Positions 1 to 10,712 of a DNA stretch of 64,000 nucleotides are shown one piece after another (position 1 is the first letter of the stretch; each line of letters begins with the position of its first letter). Made by a program: the position numbers and the translations under genes. Origin of the DNA: Sporodiniella umbellata (lineage: Eukaryota > Mucoromycota > Mucoromycetes > Mucorales > Rhizopodaceae); assembly GCA_025677835.1 (NCBI GenBank), contig JAIXMR010000076.1:62001-126000 (forward strand), read 5' to 3'. Below the pieces are notes generated by a model. It was not told the origin of the DNA, searched no databases, and saw nothing but the letters and a program-made list of their open reading frames with translations.

Positions 1-193
1 GGGGATAAAAGAAAAGAAAACGCAAGGGACCATCTACCTATTTTTTGGAATATATGTTGGCCCAAACGTACCAATATCTTTCCTCTCCCCCTTATATTTG
101 CCTGATTTGTTATAAATCCGTTTTTTTTTACCAGTTAGTATATCAACGTATATTTATTTATTGTATATTATATGGAGATAAATAAAAATAATC

Positions 194-661
194 TTATTTG
201 ACCTTTACGTTCTGTTGTGTTGTTGAAGGCTGGGCTGCTTCTCTTCTAGCTGCATCTTGCAAAAGTGCTGTGTCAATAGCCTGTCCAGGAAGTTGTACGT
301 AGCGTACAACTGAACCACGAATAAAGCAGTTTTTAACAGCAGCCTATATTATAAGAAAAAATTAAATGCGACAATGACTGAAGGGATGTTCTCTTTTTAT
401 TTACCATGTGAGGGTACCTTTCTTGATCTACAACAAATATATCGTCCAATTTGATGTTCAAGAACTGATCGACTGATTTTAGTGTGCCTGTAATGGCCAA
501 ATCGTTTTTTAATTCAACAGTGACCTTTTGATCCACAAGTGTTTTAAAGAAAGAGTAGAAAAGCTAATCGGGTTGGGATATGAAGAAAAGTTCTATTTGT
601 TCAATTCGAAAATTTTCTTTTGCGTTCATGCGATTTCTTTTCTTTGCTTCAAATTTACCAT
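194..661 (-). CDS. LSM2: U6 snRNA-associated Sm-like protein LSm2
   Basis: Subunit of the LSm1-7 (cytoplasmic mRNA decay) and LSm2-8 (nuclear U6 snRNA) rings. The exons read 661-659 (ATG only), 563-405 and 343-194, giving 103 aa, close to the usual 95-100. The protein opens MLFYSFFKTLV and carries the Sm1 stretch VELKNDLAITGTLKSVDQFL and the Sm2 stretch KNCFIRGSVVRYVQLP. Both introns are GT-AG in phase 0 (564-658 and 344-404). The first intron follows the start codon directly, so the first coding exon is three bases. Without that splice the conserved LFYSFF start would be lost. The family assignment is firm; the ATG-only exon rests on the match to the conserved N-terminus. Confidence 0.93.
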
Positions 662-1797
662 TTTATTTATTTCGTTTTAAGAAAGAAAAATACGTATGAT
701 TTGACACAAATGCACAAACAGTCCACTCTGTGACGTAGTAGGTTTAAATATTCCCGCCCCACCTTCACTTGATCTTTCAAGCTACTTCAGCTTATTATTT
801 GTTGAGCGCTCTCAACAATAAACGTATTTAGGTTAACTTTAACAAACATATTTTGGGGGAACCTTATGTTTGCTAACAGCACCAGTGCCGGACTTTCTCC
901 TTTTATGGTTGGCTAGCGTTAAAGATTATATATACACATAAAAAACAAAAACAAATGGAGTTTTGGGTGAATATACCATATGTGTTATTTTTTCTTTTTC
1001 TTTTCTTTTTTTTGGTTCACTGTAATCCAGATATGTACGCAATGTGTATGATTACTTACAAATGTGACTATATGTATACATACGACTCTATGCTTCAGAG
1101 CACTCTGTATATAAATATCTACATGTCTGTATGTACAATAGAATTGTCCTCAGCGGGGAATGTAACATAAAGTGTGTGTATGATTAGGCCAAATAAAGGA
1201 ATGTTTGAAAGCAAAAAGAGAAATTCTCGACTTCATGTGTATGTATATATGAGGGCCTTTTATTTTCTTTAAAACGTATGTAAAGACTTCCTGTCTGTGT
1301 ACGGGTAAAAGATGAGGAGATTAAGGGGGGGTAAAGATAAGTATGAAATTGAGCGTAAATCATACATTAGCTAATAGTAGAGAGAAGACAGATTTTTGTG
1401 AAAGCAAACCAAGTAAAACCAAACTGGTTGAAAGAAAGACAGTGAACAACTAAATTTTTAGTAAGGGATAGAGGGAAATCAACATTTTAGATCAAGCCGT
1501 TGATTGCTCACTTCTCGCCTTTTTCACTTCTTCTTTTGCTTATGTGCATCTATTGTCCCTCTTTTTACTATATTTTTAAGCCCTTGTTTACATATGTATA
1601 TATATGTATATATGGGCATATCGAAATATACATCAGAAAGCCTTTTTTTCCTACTGCCCAAACAGGGATAGAGCAAGCATATTTTCTTCTGTTTTTTTTT
1701 TTTCTAAATTTTATTTATTTTCCCTTTTTTTTCCCTTTCTCTTTTTCTTTCATTTTTTTCTGAATTACCCCCTTTTCTTTTTTTACATATATTTTCT

Positions 1798-1834
<37 letters not shown>

Positions 1835-1908
1835 CGTCCTTTTCACTTCCTCGCCCACCCTTTACATTTTTTCTAAAAAAACAAAATTATTCTTTTTATC
1901 TGTTAACT
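662..1908. other. Intergenic region between LSM2 and the HSF gene
   Basis: AT-rich DNA between the divergent LSM2 and HSF genes. It holds pyrimidine-rich runs near 1500-1800 and the TG microsatellite at 1798-1834 just upstream of the HSF start. The short open stretches here (for example 955-1170) have low-complexity F/L/Y composition and no recognisable domain. I see no gene. Confidence 0.6.
1798..1834. repeat. (TG)n microsatellite
   Basis: Alternating TG/CG dinucleotides, about 18 units, ending about 75 bp up from the HSF-type gene start. It probably lies in the 5' untranslated region or promoter. Confidence 0.9.
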
Positions 1909-3400
1909 ATGAATTATCCACAGAATTTCAATCACAACTCTGAGAATTCTGTTTTGCCTGACAATCAATACCCTTCCTATACACTGCTGGCAGATAATAG
2001 ACAAGGTTTTGGGCTTTCTACAACAACAATGCATGAACCTAGGGATACCGCTTTATCTGAAGTGTGGAACCTTAATAGCACGGTCACTCCTAGGGGTTCT
2101 CCGCGTGGTATTGCTGGATTTGTTGCTAAACTCTATCAGTAAGCTTTTAGGATTCTTAATTTGACCTTTTGCTAAACTTTACCTTTTCTCAATTCTTGTC
2201 CTTTTTTTTTTTTTTTTTTGAATTTTATTTTACTTTGTTTTATTGGATTTTATATTCTTTATACAAACAGATGTTTACAGTCTCCCCAAAACGAGCCAAA
2301 ATACGCCAGATGGTGCAAACATCAAGGAAGGGATATGTTTATTATAGAGCGTATACCTGGTACCTTACACATACATTTAAATTCTTTACTAACGTTTGGT
2401 ATCTATAGAGTTTACTGAGGCTGTTTTACCTCGTTTGTTTAAACATAGTAAATTCCCTTCTTTTGTACGACAATTAAACGTAAGAAAACAGAGGCGTATA
2501 TATTTTTATAGTTACACTATTGTATATTTATTCTAACTTCTTTCATCCTTTTTGAACTACGAAACAAATACGGAAATATACACGTTACTAACTTTATAGA
2601 TTTACGGTTTTCAAAGAGATACAGATGCAAGAAAGTCAAAAGATAATAAGGACAAGGATTCGTGTCGTTGGTATCACCCTTATTTCAGACCAGGTCGTCG
2701 CGATTTGTTTCACAACATTCGAAGAAAAGCCACTCGATACACTCGAAAGAAAAAGGCAAAAGAGTGCGACGATCCAGAGACAATTCTTAGCATGAACGAT
2801 GATGACGAAGAGGAAGAGGAAATGCTGATAATGGATAATAAATCCCAAGAACAACGAGCCTTGAGCTTAAAAGATACACTACCTTTAGCTGATGAAAACA
2901 ACTATACAAAAGGACGTCGTCATGAATCTTTCTCATCTTCTCATTCTTCTCTTCAGCATATCTACCCTATGATGAACCCGATTGAGAGCTCTCTCCTTAA
3001 TATAAACCCTAAAGGCGAGCACCATGAAGAAAAGCAGTCGATAGAGAATAGTTCAGAAGCAGAAAAATACCCATTTAATCCCTACAGCGACAGACAGGAT
3101 TATGAAAAAATTCACCATTACTATACCGAAAGGCTTTCTGCTGCTCATCAGAAGATCAAAGATCAACAGCTTCAAATCCAAAGACTAGAATCTTTCATAC
3201 ACTCTACTACCAACAAAACAAAAACACAAGATGACTATATGAATGCAATGTATAACAATACATCTTACTATAGTTCCAATCCCATCTATCCACACGTCTC
3301 TCATTTTCCTTTTCGAAACCAATCGTCTTCTAAAGAAGAACTTTCTCAAAATTGGATTCCTGGCTATGCTGACCCTATGCGGAGTACCATTAAAGAATAA
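1909..3400 (+). CDS. Heat-shock-factor-type transcription factor
   Basis: DNA-binding regulator of the HSF family. Exons: 1909-2138, 2271-2359, 2409-2479, 2600-3400; all introns are GT-AG with matching phases. The HSF domain runs from about residue 68 to 165 and is split by all three introns. It shows FVAKLYQ, then a helix ending FIIERIPEF, then LPRLFKHSKFPSFVRQLN and IYGFQRD, and finally CRWYHPYFRPGRRDLF with a basic end. An acidic run (DDDEEEEEM) follows. Near the C-terminus a likely coiled coil (YYTERLSAAHQKIKDQQLQ) could be the oligomerisation helix. No receiver domain is present, so it is not Skn7. Whether it is the essential Hsf1 or a paralogue such as Sfl1 cannot be decided from sequence alone. 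Confidence 0.9.
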
Positions 3401-3753
3401 GCCAAACATTACTTTCGTATCATGAAAAAAAAAAAGCTTCATCTTGTCTTCTTAAAAACCTATCTTTTCATCCCTTTATGCAAGATAAACAAACAACATA
3501 AAACCAAAACAACGCCAATAATAAAAATCTCCTTTTAGGTCTTTAACCGGATATTTTTAAACGTAAAAGTCGCAAATCTTCTCAAGAGTTTTAATATGAA
3601 CTCTTCTCTTTCTTTTTTGGCCCTCATTTGATTTTTTTCTTCGATAATATATAACCGAAGCGAATTATTGGCTTGAAATCAAACTGCTTTTCTTTTCTTT
3701 TTTTTTTTCTTTTATAAACAAAACAAAAAGCATTTCACTTTATTTACAGCATC

Positions 3754-4084
3754 ATGTCTACTATTTACAAATCAAGCCAAGTTCGTTTTTTCTTTAAAAC
3801 CAACCAGCGCGTTTTGCCACAAGGTACATATAAAAATAAAAAAGAAGGTAAAAACTATGAGCGAAAAAGTCCTATATCCTAAATGGAAATAAACAGTGAC
3901 GAAAGAATCTGCCGTGAGTCACGAACCAGGCGTGATGCAACTACTGGACACACTAGCACAGATTTCCAATGTATTGGATTGTTCACATCGGGTGACTGCA
4001 CATCAACCGCGAGCGATACACACAGGTCGAATTCATCGAATACCTATCAAAAGAAAATTCTCCGGAAAGTTTGTATTATCTTGA
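3754..4084 (+). CDS. Small spliced hypothetical protein
   Basis: Not recognised. Two exons, 3754-3823 and 3897-4084, with a phase-1 GT-AG intron, give about 85 aa starting MSTIYKSSQVRFFF. The second exon has a balanced composition (for example HEPGVMQLLDTLAQISNVL) and a basic end (RIHRIPIKRKFSGK). A possible TATA-like tataaac lies about 40 bp up from the ATG and a stop follows cleanly. No signal peptide or membrane segment is evident. The helix plus basic tail suggests a small soluble or nucleic-acid-associated protein, but this is speculation. Support is coding-like composition in both exons and an intron that keeps frame. Confidence 0.5.
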
Positions 4085-7000
4085 ATACTCTATAGATATT
4101 ATATAATACTGTTATTTACTACTACTACAATGCCATTTATAAATAATATATTAAAGCGTTTTTAGGCTAACCCTTATAAACTGTTGTTCTTTTCTCTCTT
4201 TTTTTTTTTTAAAAAAAAACTGAATCTTTTAATAACCTTGCAACCTCTAAGGTTGCCAGGTCTATTTACGTATCCTACGTATATTGTCTGATTGACTGTT
4301 GGGCTGAGATACATGTTTTTCCTATTATTACCATGCGGTTTTTTTTAAAGTTTTAGGGTCTCAGCATTTAAAACAAAATACACAAAAACGTGAAACATCT
4401 CTCCTTACTATTTAAACCTGTACAGTAGATAAAATATATAGCCGTAATTTTAAAACGATATTATGGACGTGTGTATTTAAGTACATGATTTATTTTCTGT
4501 AAGTCGGAGCTATTAAAAAGTTAAACAAATCGTCAAACTGAGTAGAATACGCTATAATTGGGACAAAATAGCAACTATTAACTTACACCTTTGTAAATTT
4601 TTAGTAAGAAAAAACATAGTTAAACTATATCTGCTACTTTAAATAATATAGTAAAAGTAAAAAGCACAAGTGACTTTTTTTTTTAAAAAAAAATTTATGC
4701 TATTTGAAGAGCTTTAAATCTGCTCTTATTATGACAGCTGTTTATATAACAAGTAATTACTTTAAAATCCTGTGGATAACAGTGTACACTTAAGTCTGTT
4801 TGGTTCCAAAAGGCGGAGATAAACTGCTCACTAAAAGCTACTCTCATAAATATAATAGCCTTGTAGGAATGTCTTTGTATAAACAAACTCTGCTTTTTTC
4901 TTGCAACTTGTATAAACGTTAGTTTACTTGAAATGCTTAAATTTCATCCTTATCAACAGATAGCAAATGACTCAAACGTGCAGATTTTCAGTTGTGTGCC
5001 TTTTTTTTCCCACAGACTCAATAGGAGGTGATTTAAATGGCAGCTATCAGTTTTTCTCCTTTTTTATAAACTGATAAAACATGAGTTTTCAATAAGAAAA
5101 GAAAAAGAAGTTTTGTATTTTTTCTTCAATAGTTGGCTCGATTTCAGGTGCTATATTTTGACTGGAGCTTTTAGATATGGTCTGGATTATCGCAAGAAAA
5201 TTAGGTTAGCTTTACTTAGTTGCTATTATGAGTTTAACATATATGAGGCGGTTTGAATATAAGCCCGCATAAACCTTTTATATGCTTACGTTACAGTTTA
5301 TTTTGTTATTACAGGTATTTCAATTAATGCATTATTGACCCAATCAGAAAACATCCCGCTTGTGGCAGGTCGTCATGATGCAGTGGTTTGCGTTTGAAAG
5401 TTGCTTTTTTCTTTTCTTTTTTGACCAATAGAATGTTTTTTTTATGGGCCAATGAAAGCCATCATCACATTTCGTCTACTTTAGAGTAAGGCATCATATC
5501 CCCTTCTTTTATTTCTCTAGTCCATAACGCACAGATGTATACATACATTCTAGCGTTTAAGTGCGTGTTTAAGCAAATTTTTATATAGCATTTCTGATAA
5601 GGTACAACCACTCTTTGTATAAATCAATCTAAACACCATAGCCAAAGTAGTGGAGATAGTAAAAAAAACCAAGTTCTATATTACTTAAAAAACACGCGAT
5701 AAATGTCGCTTTTTTTTTAGCGAAGTATTGCTAAGTCAATAATTAGTTAAATAGTACATATCCAATGAATCTGAAATGTTAATACCTTAGTAATTATAGC
5801 TATCAATTCACTTTTTCAAAAGCTATTAAAAGCCAAAAAGTAAATATGTATTCTTTACAGCGCGAAGACCGTGGCTTTGATTTTGCATTACGGAATCAAA
5901 TGATATTAAACTATCCAATTGTCTAAAAACACTAATACGTTTGAAAAACCCATCGGCTTTTATAATATAAGCTGAAGAAAAGCTCTATGTTAATCAAGTT
6001 AATTTCGAGAGAAGAATAGTAGAATTTTCCCAATACAATATTGACGTTACCTCACTAGTGAATATATAGTGGTCTTACTAAAAGTTTTCTTGAATCTTAA
6101 AACTTTGCTTCAAACCCTTGTAAAAAAAAAAGCCCTCATGCCCAAGGTTCAAACAAAACACTAAAAATTAGTATCGATTTTTTTTTTTTAAAAAAAAAAA
6201 TACTGAGTACGCAACATCTGATTGAATAAACTTATTTTTTTATAGTTGAAAGCAAATGAAGAATGGAAGAGAAACCATTCCAAATTTGAAAAGCGTTACG
6301 AAAAAAGATATGTTAAGTTATCAACAGAGCGGCAAAATTTTATTTTTTTGCCAGGGAAACCTTTGGTTGGTACTCCTTTCATGCCACACTTGAAAACAAA
6401 AATACTGCAAGACTTTAGAAATGTTTAATATAGAAGAACAGTGTATATAGAACTGATAAGCTATAAATCGCTTCCTATGGATATATTAGTTGGTTTTTAC
6501 AACTTTAAAATATTCGACAATTAAGTTGTTATTAAAAAGAAACACCAAAGAATCGCTAATGATATTATCGTTATTTTTCTTGAGTTTATTGTAAGTTGCT
6601 ATACTTCTTTTTACAAAAGTATAAACTTTATAATACCTGCTGATTTAACATAAACAAGCCTTTCAGTGTCCCAAGCGCATTTTATAAATAACAATTACTA
6701 AAAACTACTAAAACAGAGGCTTTTTTCTCTATTTTTTTTTTTTTTTTTTTTGCATAACGCGTTGTTTTAATATAAATGGTTTTGACTACATTATATTTAC
6801 AAAGCAAAGCCGTTCCATAAAATCTAGTTTGACCAAAATAAAAAGCCTATCTTGTATTGCTATACCTACATTTATTTGTATATGTTCATGTACGCCGTTA
6901 TTTATCATTTATGGAAAAGCAGAGTCAACATAAAGCAAATTGTTTTATGAAAATATAAACAATATTTTTATCAAGTAGAAATAAGGTACAGAATTTTTAC

Positions 7001-7904
7001 TTTATCAATTTTAGATGGCCTTGTTCCTCGCTTTTTAGCTGTATAAATATGTTTTTTTTTATTCTTTGTGTTGAGGCTTAGTATTTTATGGGGCAACCTC
7101 GCTCTCTAGAAAAAGAAGTAGTTTTAAAAACAAAAAGTAAGAGTATTGAAAGATATCTACTCAAAGAAGAGAAAACGAGAAAAAATGAAGCAAAAATACT
7201 CGCATTATATAACAGGACACAATTATGTTGATGCTGGCTTTTCTTATTCTAAAGAAACTGATGGATTGCATAAACAATCTATTTAAAATACAGAAGCGAT
7301 GGCTATAAGTTAAAATATCTGATGACTTGCAAGGTTGTCGTTCAGCAGAATATACTGGGAAAAACAAAAGCTTTTCAATAGCTTGGTATAATCGTAACAA
7401 ATACAAAGCTTATTCATAAACACCTTTTTTTTTTAGTATTACTATCTTTGGTGCCATTCGAATTATACTAATGGATTTCAACTTGACTCTGAAGGTTGTG
7501 CTCTAACCTCTATGCAAGGGGCAAAAGGAAACTATCAACTCAAAGACCTTCCAGCTCACAATAGCTGAGTTCAACTAGCTGTGACTCGTCAAAAAAAAAT
7601 TAAAAAAAAGTATAAAAGTCATGATACACCTGACCAGCTTTTTTTTCTTTAACACTTAAATGAATCACCAATTGTAATAAAAAGCATTCGTGTGAGATGG
7701 ATTACCTCGGTAGTTATCGTTGAAACATTGAAGTCGTCAAGCAATTGAATAGAGACATCTACAGGGATTGGGTGCACCGAGTGGTAAGGATTGGTCTTTG
7801 AATCAACCTATGGCATTATGTGCAATTTCTTGTCGGATATTTCTTTTTTATTAAAAGGAAATTTTTTTGTATCGCTTTATTTTGAAATGAAAAAAGGGGG
7901 CTTG
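4085..7904. other. AT-rich region with few coding traces
   Basis: About 3.8 kb of very AT-rich DNA. It contains T-run/A-run junctions near 4200, 4680 and 6180 and many short stops in all frames. A 60-codon open stretch at 6246-6428 starts just after a tatag that could be a splice acceptor. It has a basic, coding-like composition (EEWKRNHSKFEKRYEKRY), but I could not join it to other exons. Coding-like fragments at 7140-7568 are listed separately. No transposon ends or terminal repeats were recognised. Confidence 0.45.
7140..7568 (+). pseudogene. Coding-like fragments, possibly a decayed gene
   Basis: Several short open stretches with protein-like composition lie in different frames: one near 7150-7230 (KEEKTRKNEAKILALYN), one near 7320-7410 (DDLQGCRSAEYTGKNKSFS, then AWYNRNKYKAYS), and one at 7437-7568 (YYLWCHSNYTNGFQLDSEG, ending in LKDLPAHNS and a stop). 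The last begins right after a T-run and AG, as a splice acceptor would. I could not connect them with convincing introns and recognise no family. They may be remnants of a frameshifted gene or transposase, or exons of a live gene I failed to assemble. Confidence 0.25.
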
Positions 7905-8497
7905 TTAAATGTATTCGTTTTCTATATCGTCAATCTCTCTTTGTTGAGCTGCTAGCTTAGTTTCCTTTGTGAACTTTTCAAACTCGTCCTCTTTATGTTT
8001 CAAAGTAATAGCTGAGCAGTTAACAACTTTTTCCGTTGACGCAAAATAAGAAGTTATATATTTTGATTGCTTAGTCTCATTCTCAGCCCGCATTGAACTC
8101 AAGAGCGGAAGTAGACCTTCTGTCTCTCGCTTATTTTCTTGTATCTCAAATAGCAAATGTGTGCCGATAGTATCGTCAATCTCTCCTTCGTATATTTGGT
8201 GCCCTACTTGCAAAAACGGCTGTCCTTCTTCTAAACCCTGACCATGAAAATAAATAACTGATCAAAAATTTTGGTTGTGCATTTTTTTAATTGTTTACAA
8301 TGATTCGGCAGCCTCCGTCTTTTTGAATTGCTTGCTCTACTAATGTTTCCGTTGCATCAGTCCCTAGATCAAACAACACGTAATTTGACTGTTCTTCCGT
8401 AAGCCGAACTTAGTGAGCTACATAACACTGGCTTTTTTCTTGTTTTTTTTTTTCTTTTGCTAACCTCTTCTTCATAATAATAATCGTCTTCATTCAT
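7905..8497 (-). CDS. TFIIIC triple-barrel subunit (GTF3C6/Tfc7-like)
   Basis: Small subunit of the RNA polymerase III factor TFIIIC, which binds internal promoters of tRNA genes. Exons on the minus strand are 8497-8465, 8388-8299 and 8237-7905, giving 151 aa. The N-terminus is short and acidic (MNEDDYYYEEE). The triple-barrel domain follows: NYVLFDLGTDA, then FLQVGHQIYEGEIDDTIGTH with LLFE, matching the GTF3C6 pattern (PxLQV, then G-E-DT-GT-FE). The C-terminus is a charged helix. For intron 1 I chose the acceptor that keeps the frame and follows a CTCACTAAG branch-like site. Its start is 172 bp from the divergent QCR9 gene, so the two probably share a promoter region. Confidence 0.82.
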
Positions 8498-8669
8498 TCT
8501 GTTCTACAGATCACCAAAAAGACAAAAAGAGGGAAAAAATAGACGACATGAAGTCAGTTATTCAATATCCGCAAAATATACGTCACAGTATGGGGATGGG
8601 CAGGGGGACCTCAATTTTTTTTTTTTTTTTTTTTCTTTCTTTAATTCAAGAGCCCTTTCTTATATTAAC
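8498..8669. promoter_or_regulatory. Shared divergent promoter region, TFIIIC subunit / QCR9
   Basis: The 172 bp between two divergently placed start codons must hold both promoters. A long T-run lies at about 8617-8634, 36 bp upstream of QCR9, the kind of poly(dA:dT) tract that keeps nucleosomes off promoters. No clear TATA box is visible. Confidence 0.5.
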
Positions 8670-8926
8670 ATGCCTGCCGCTGCTGCTTCTGGTTTGACTC
8701 AAGCTATCTACAGTACTCTTTTCAAAAAGAACTCTGCTTTTATTACTAGCATTTTTGCCGGTGCCATTGCTTTCGAAGTCGGATTCGACACTCTCTCTAC
8801 TAAGGTTTGGGATGAAGTCAACAAGGGCGTAAGTAGCACACATCTTTTGCCTATTTTTGACGCTAACTTTTGCATTCCTATGTCTAGAAACAATGGAAGG
8901 ACATCAAGGAAAAGTACGAACAATAA
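8670..8926 (+). CDS. QCR9: Cytochrome bc1 complex subunit 9
   Basis: Small single-pass subunit of respiratory complex III in the mitochondrial inner membrane. Two exons, 8670-8828 and 8888-8926 (GT-AG, phase 0), give 65 aa, the usual size. The protein has the short N-terminal helix (TQAIYSTLFKKNSAFITSIF), a membrane helix with AGAIAFEVGFD, and the conserved ending VNKGKQWKDIKEKY. It lies 110 bp from the convergent stop of IND1, another respiratory-chain gene. Confidence 0.93.
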
Positions 8927-9036
8927 ACACATAAAAACTGGACATGTTAATAAAATCACCAAAAAAAACTATACATGTGCTCAATACTCTTTCGGCAAAA
9001 CCTTTTTTTTAAAAAAAAAAGTAGAACAAAAGTGTT

Positions 9037-10306
9037 TTAGTTTAAGCTATTTAGGATGTTTTGAGTGATAGATCGATAATGTTGAGTGAATGGACTGTCA
9101 GGCTGCGAAACAACAATAGGTTGGCCTGCATCGGACAATCGACATATATCAGCGTGTAGAGGAAGTTGGCCTAATAGTGGCAATTTCATGTCCTCAGCCA
9201 TACGAAGAGCACCATCTTCTCCAAAAATATGCGATTCGTGTTCGCATTTAGGGCAAATGAACAATGACATGTTCTGTACAAGCCCCAGCACCTTTTTTTT
9301 TTTTTGTTAAAAATAATTCAGTAAGAAAACTCCGTCTCTTGTGAGACTTGTTGTATATATACCGGCACATTGACTTTCTTGAACATATTTGTGCCTTTCA
9401 CAGCATCAATCAAAGCAATGTCTTGAGGCGTAGAAATAATGACTGCACCTAAAGTAGAATGTCAGATTCGGGAGATGTACTATTTTCCTTCTACTACATA
9501 CCGTCTACTACAACTTGCTGACTGATAGTCAATTGAACATCACCTGTGCCAGGTGGCATGTCAATTACCAATAAGTCTAAATTTCCCCATTCAACTTGAT
9601 GTAGTAATTGCTGTAATGCTTTCATAACCATTAGTCCTCTCCAGACAACTGGTGCATCGGGCTCTACCATAAAGCCCATCGACATGCATTTGACACCGTA
9701 GTTGGTGAGTGGTATTAAGCATTGTCCTTTTTCTGTAAGATCGGGTTCTCCTTTCAAGTTCATCAACTTAGGGATCGAGGGTCCAAAAATGTCAGCATCC
9801 AAAATGCCCACTTTTTTTTTCATACCAGCTGCTGCTAAAGCAATGTTGACTTTGCTTTTATGTAAATACAAAGATCTCTTTATTGTCGCTGCTACTGTAG
9901 CTTTTACCTGCAGTAGTTGATTTTCCAACACCTCCTTTTCCTGAGGCAACCGCGATCACCTTTTTCACTCCTGCAATTGGCATTTTCTTAGGTAGTCCTC
10001 TTTGCGCTCTAGGTAAAGTAGGAGCAGCTCTATGTCCTGGCAAGCCCTGTTGAAAATAAGTAAAGGTATATGGTTTGAATTTTTTCACTGAGATTTACCA
10101 AGGGGTTTTCGTGATACAGTGGCTTTATTGTTGAAAATGCACGTTTTGCGATGGACAACATGTGTAGATTCTTTATGTAAAAAGGTTTTGCACCCTTTTC
10201 CCCCTGGACTCTTGACAGAATTTAAAAAAAAGTCGGTGCTTGAAAAAGAAACAAACGATGGAGATATGTGTTCAATGCAAGCTCTCATCTTCTTCAAGTT
10301 TTTCAT
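9037..10306 (-). CDS. IND1: Mitochondrial Fe-S carrier for complex I assembly (IND1/NUBPL, Mrp family)
   Basis: P-loop NTPase that delivers Fe-S clusters to respiratory complex I. Exons: 10306-10099, 10036-9908, 9849-9502, 9448-9363 and 9291-9037. Motifs seen are [11 protein letters not shown] (deviant Walker A), LNLKGEP-like [37 protein letters not shown] (switch/Walker B) and the cluster-binding CPKC within [12 protein letters not shown]. The basic, Ser-rich N-terminus suits a mitochondrial presequence. The start is ambiguous: ATGs at 10342, 10306 and 10288 are in frame. For intron 1 the CAG before GGCTTGCC breaks the frame, so I used the AG 10 bases further on, which gives KPLGHR. Presence of this gene implies an intact complex I. 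Confidence 0.88.
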
Positions 10307-10712
10307 AGCTTTTTGGTTTGTTTTTCTTCTGAAATCAATCAAGATATGATTGATTAGTTAGAGAGTAAATCTTATCTGTAAACCAACTGCGTTTACAAAT
10401 GAGTATAGTTTGTTCGAAGGAAAACCTCCTCACATACTTCAATACTAGTTATGTTTGCTTTGGCTAGATTTGATGAGAAAAATCTTTATATAAACTAAAG
10501 GCAAGGAAATAAACATGTCAGATAACTTGTATTGTAATTTTGAGCTCCCTTGATTTGCTTTCTTTTTTGTAACCAAAAACTTTTTTTTTTCTATTTTTGT
10601 TTTTATTTTAAAAGGCTTACAATACAACTCGTAAATTGTAAACGCACATTTCTACCTAAATACAAAGAAAAAAAAATCATTAACTTTTGTAGTAGATAAA
10701 ACAACACTCTAA
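10307..10712. promoter_or_regulatory. Divergent promoter region, IND1 / LST8
   Basis: About 400 bp between divergent starts. T-runs occur at about 10580 and A-runs just before LST8. Nothing else coding is visible. Confidence 0.4.

Noticed and set aside
1604..1876. Phe/Leu-rich ORFs in the pyrimidine tract upstream of HSF
   Set aside because: They translate T-runs and the TG microsatellite; the real start is the ATG at 1909.
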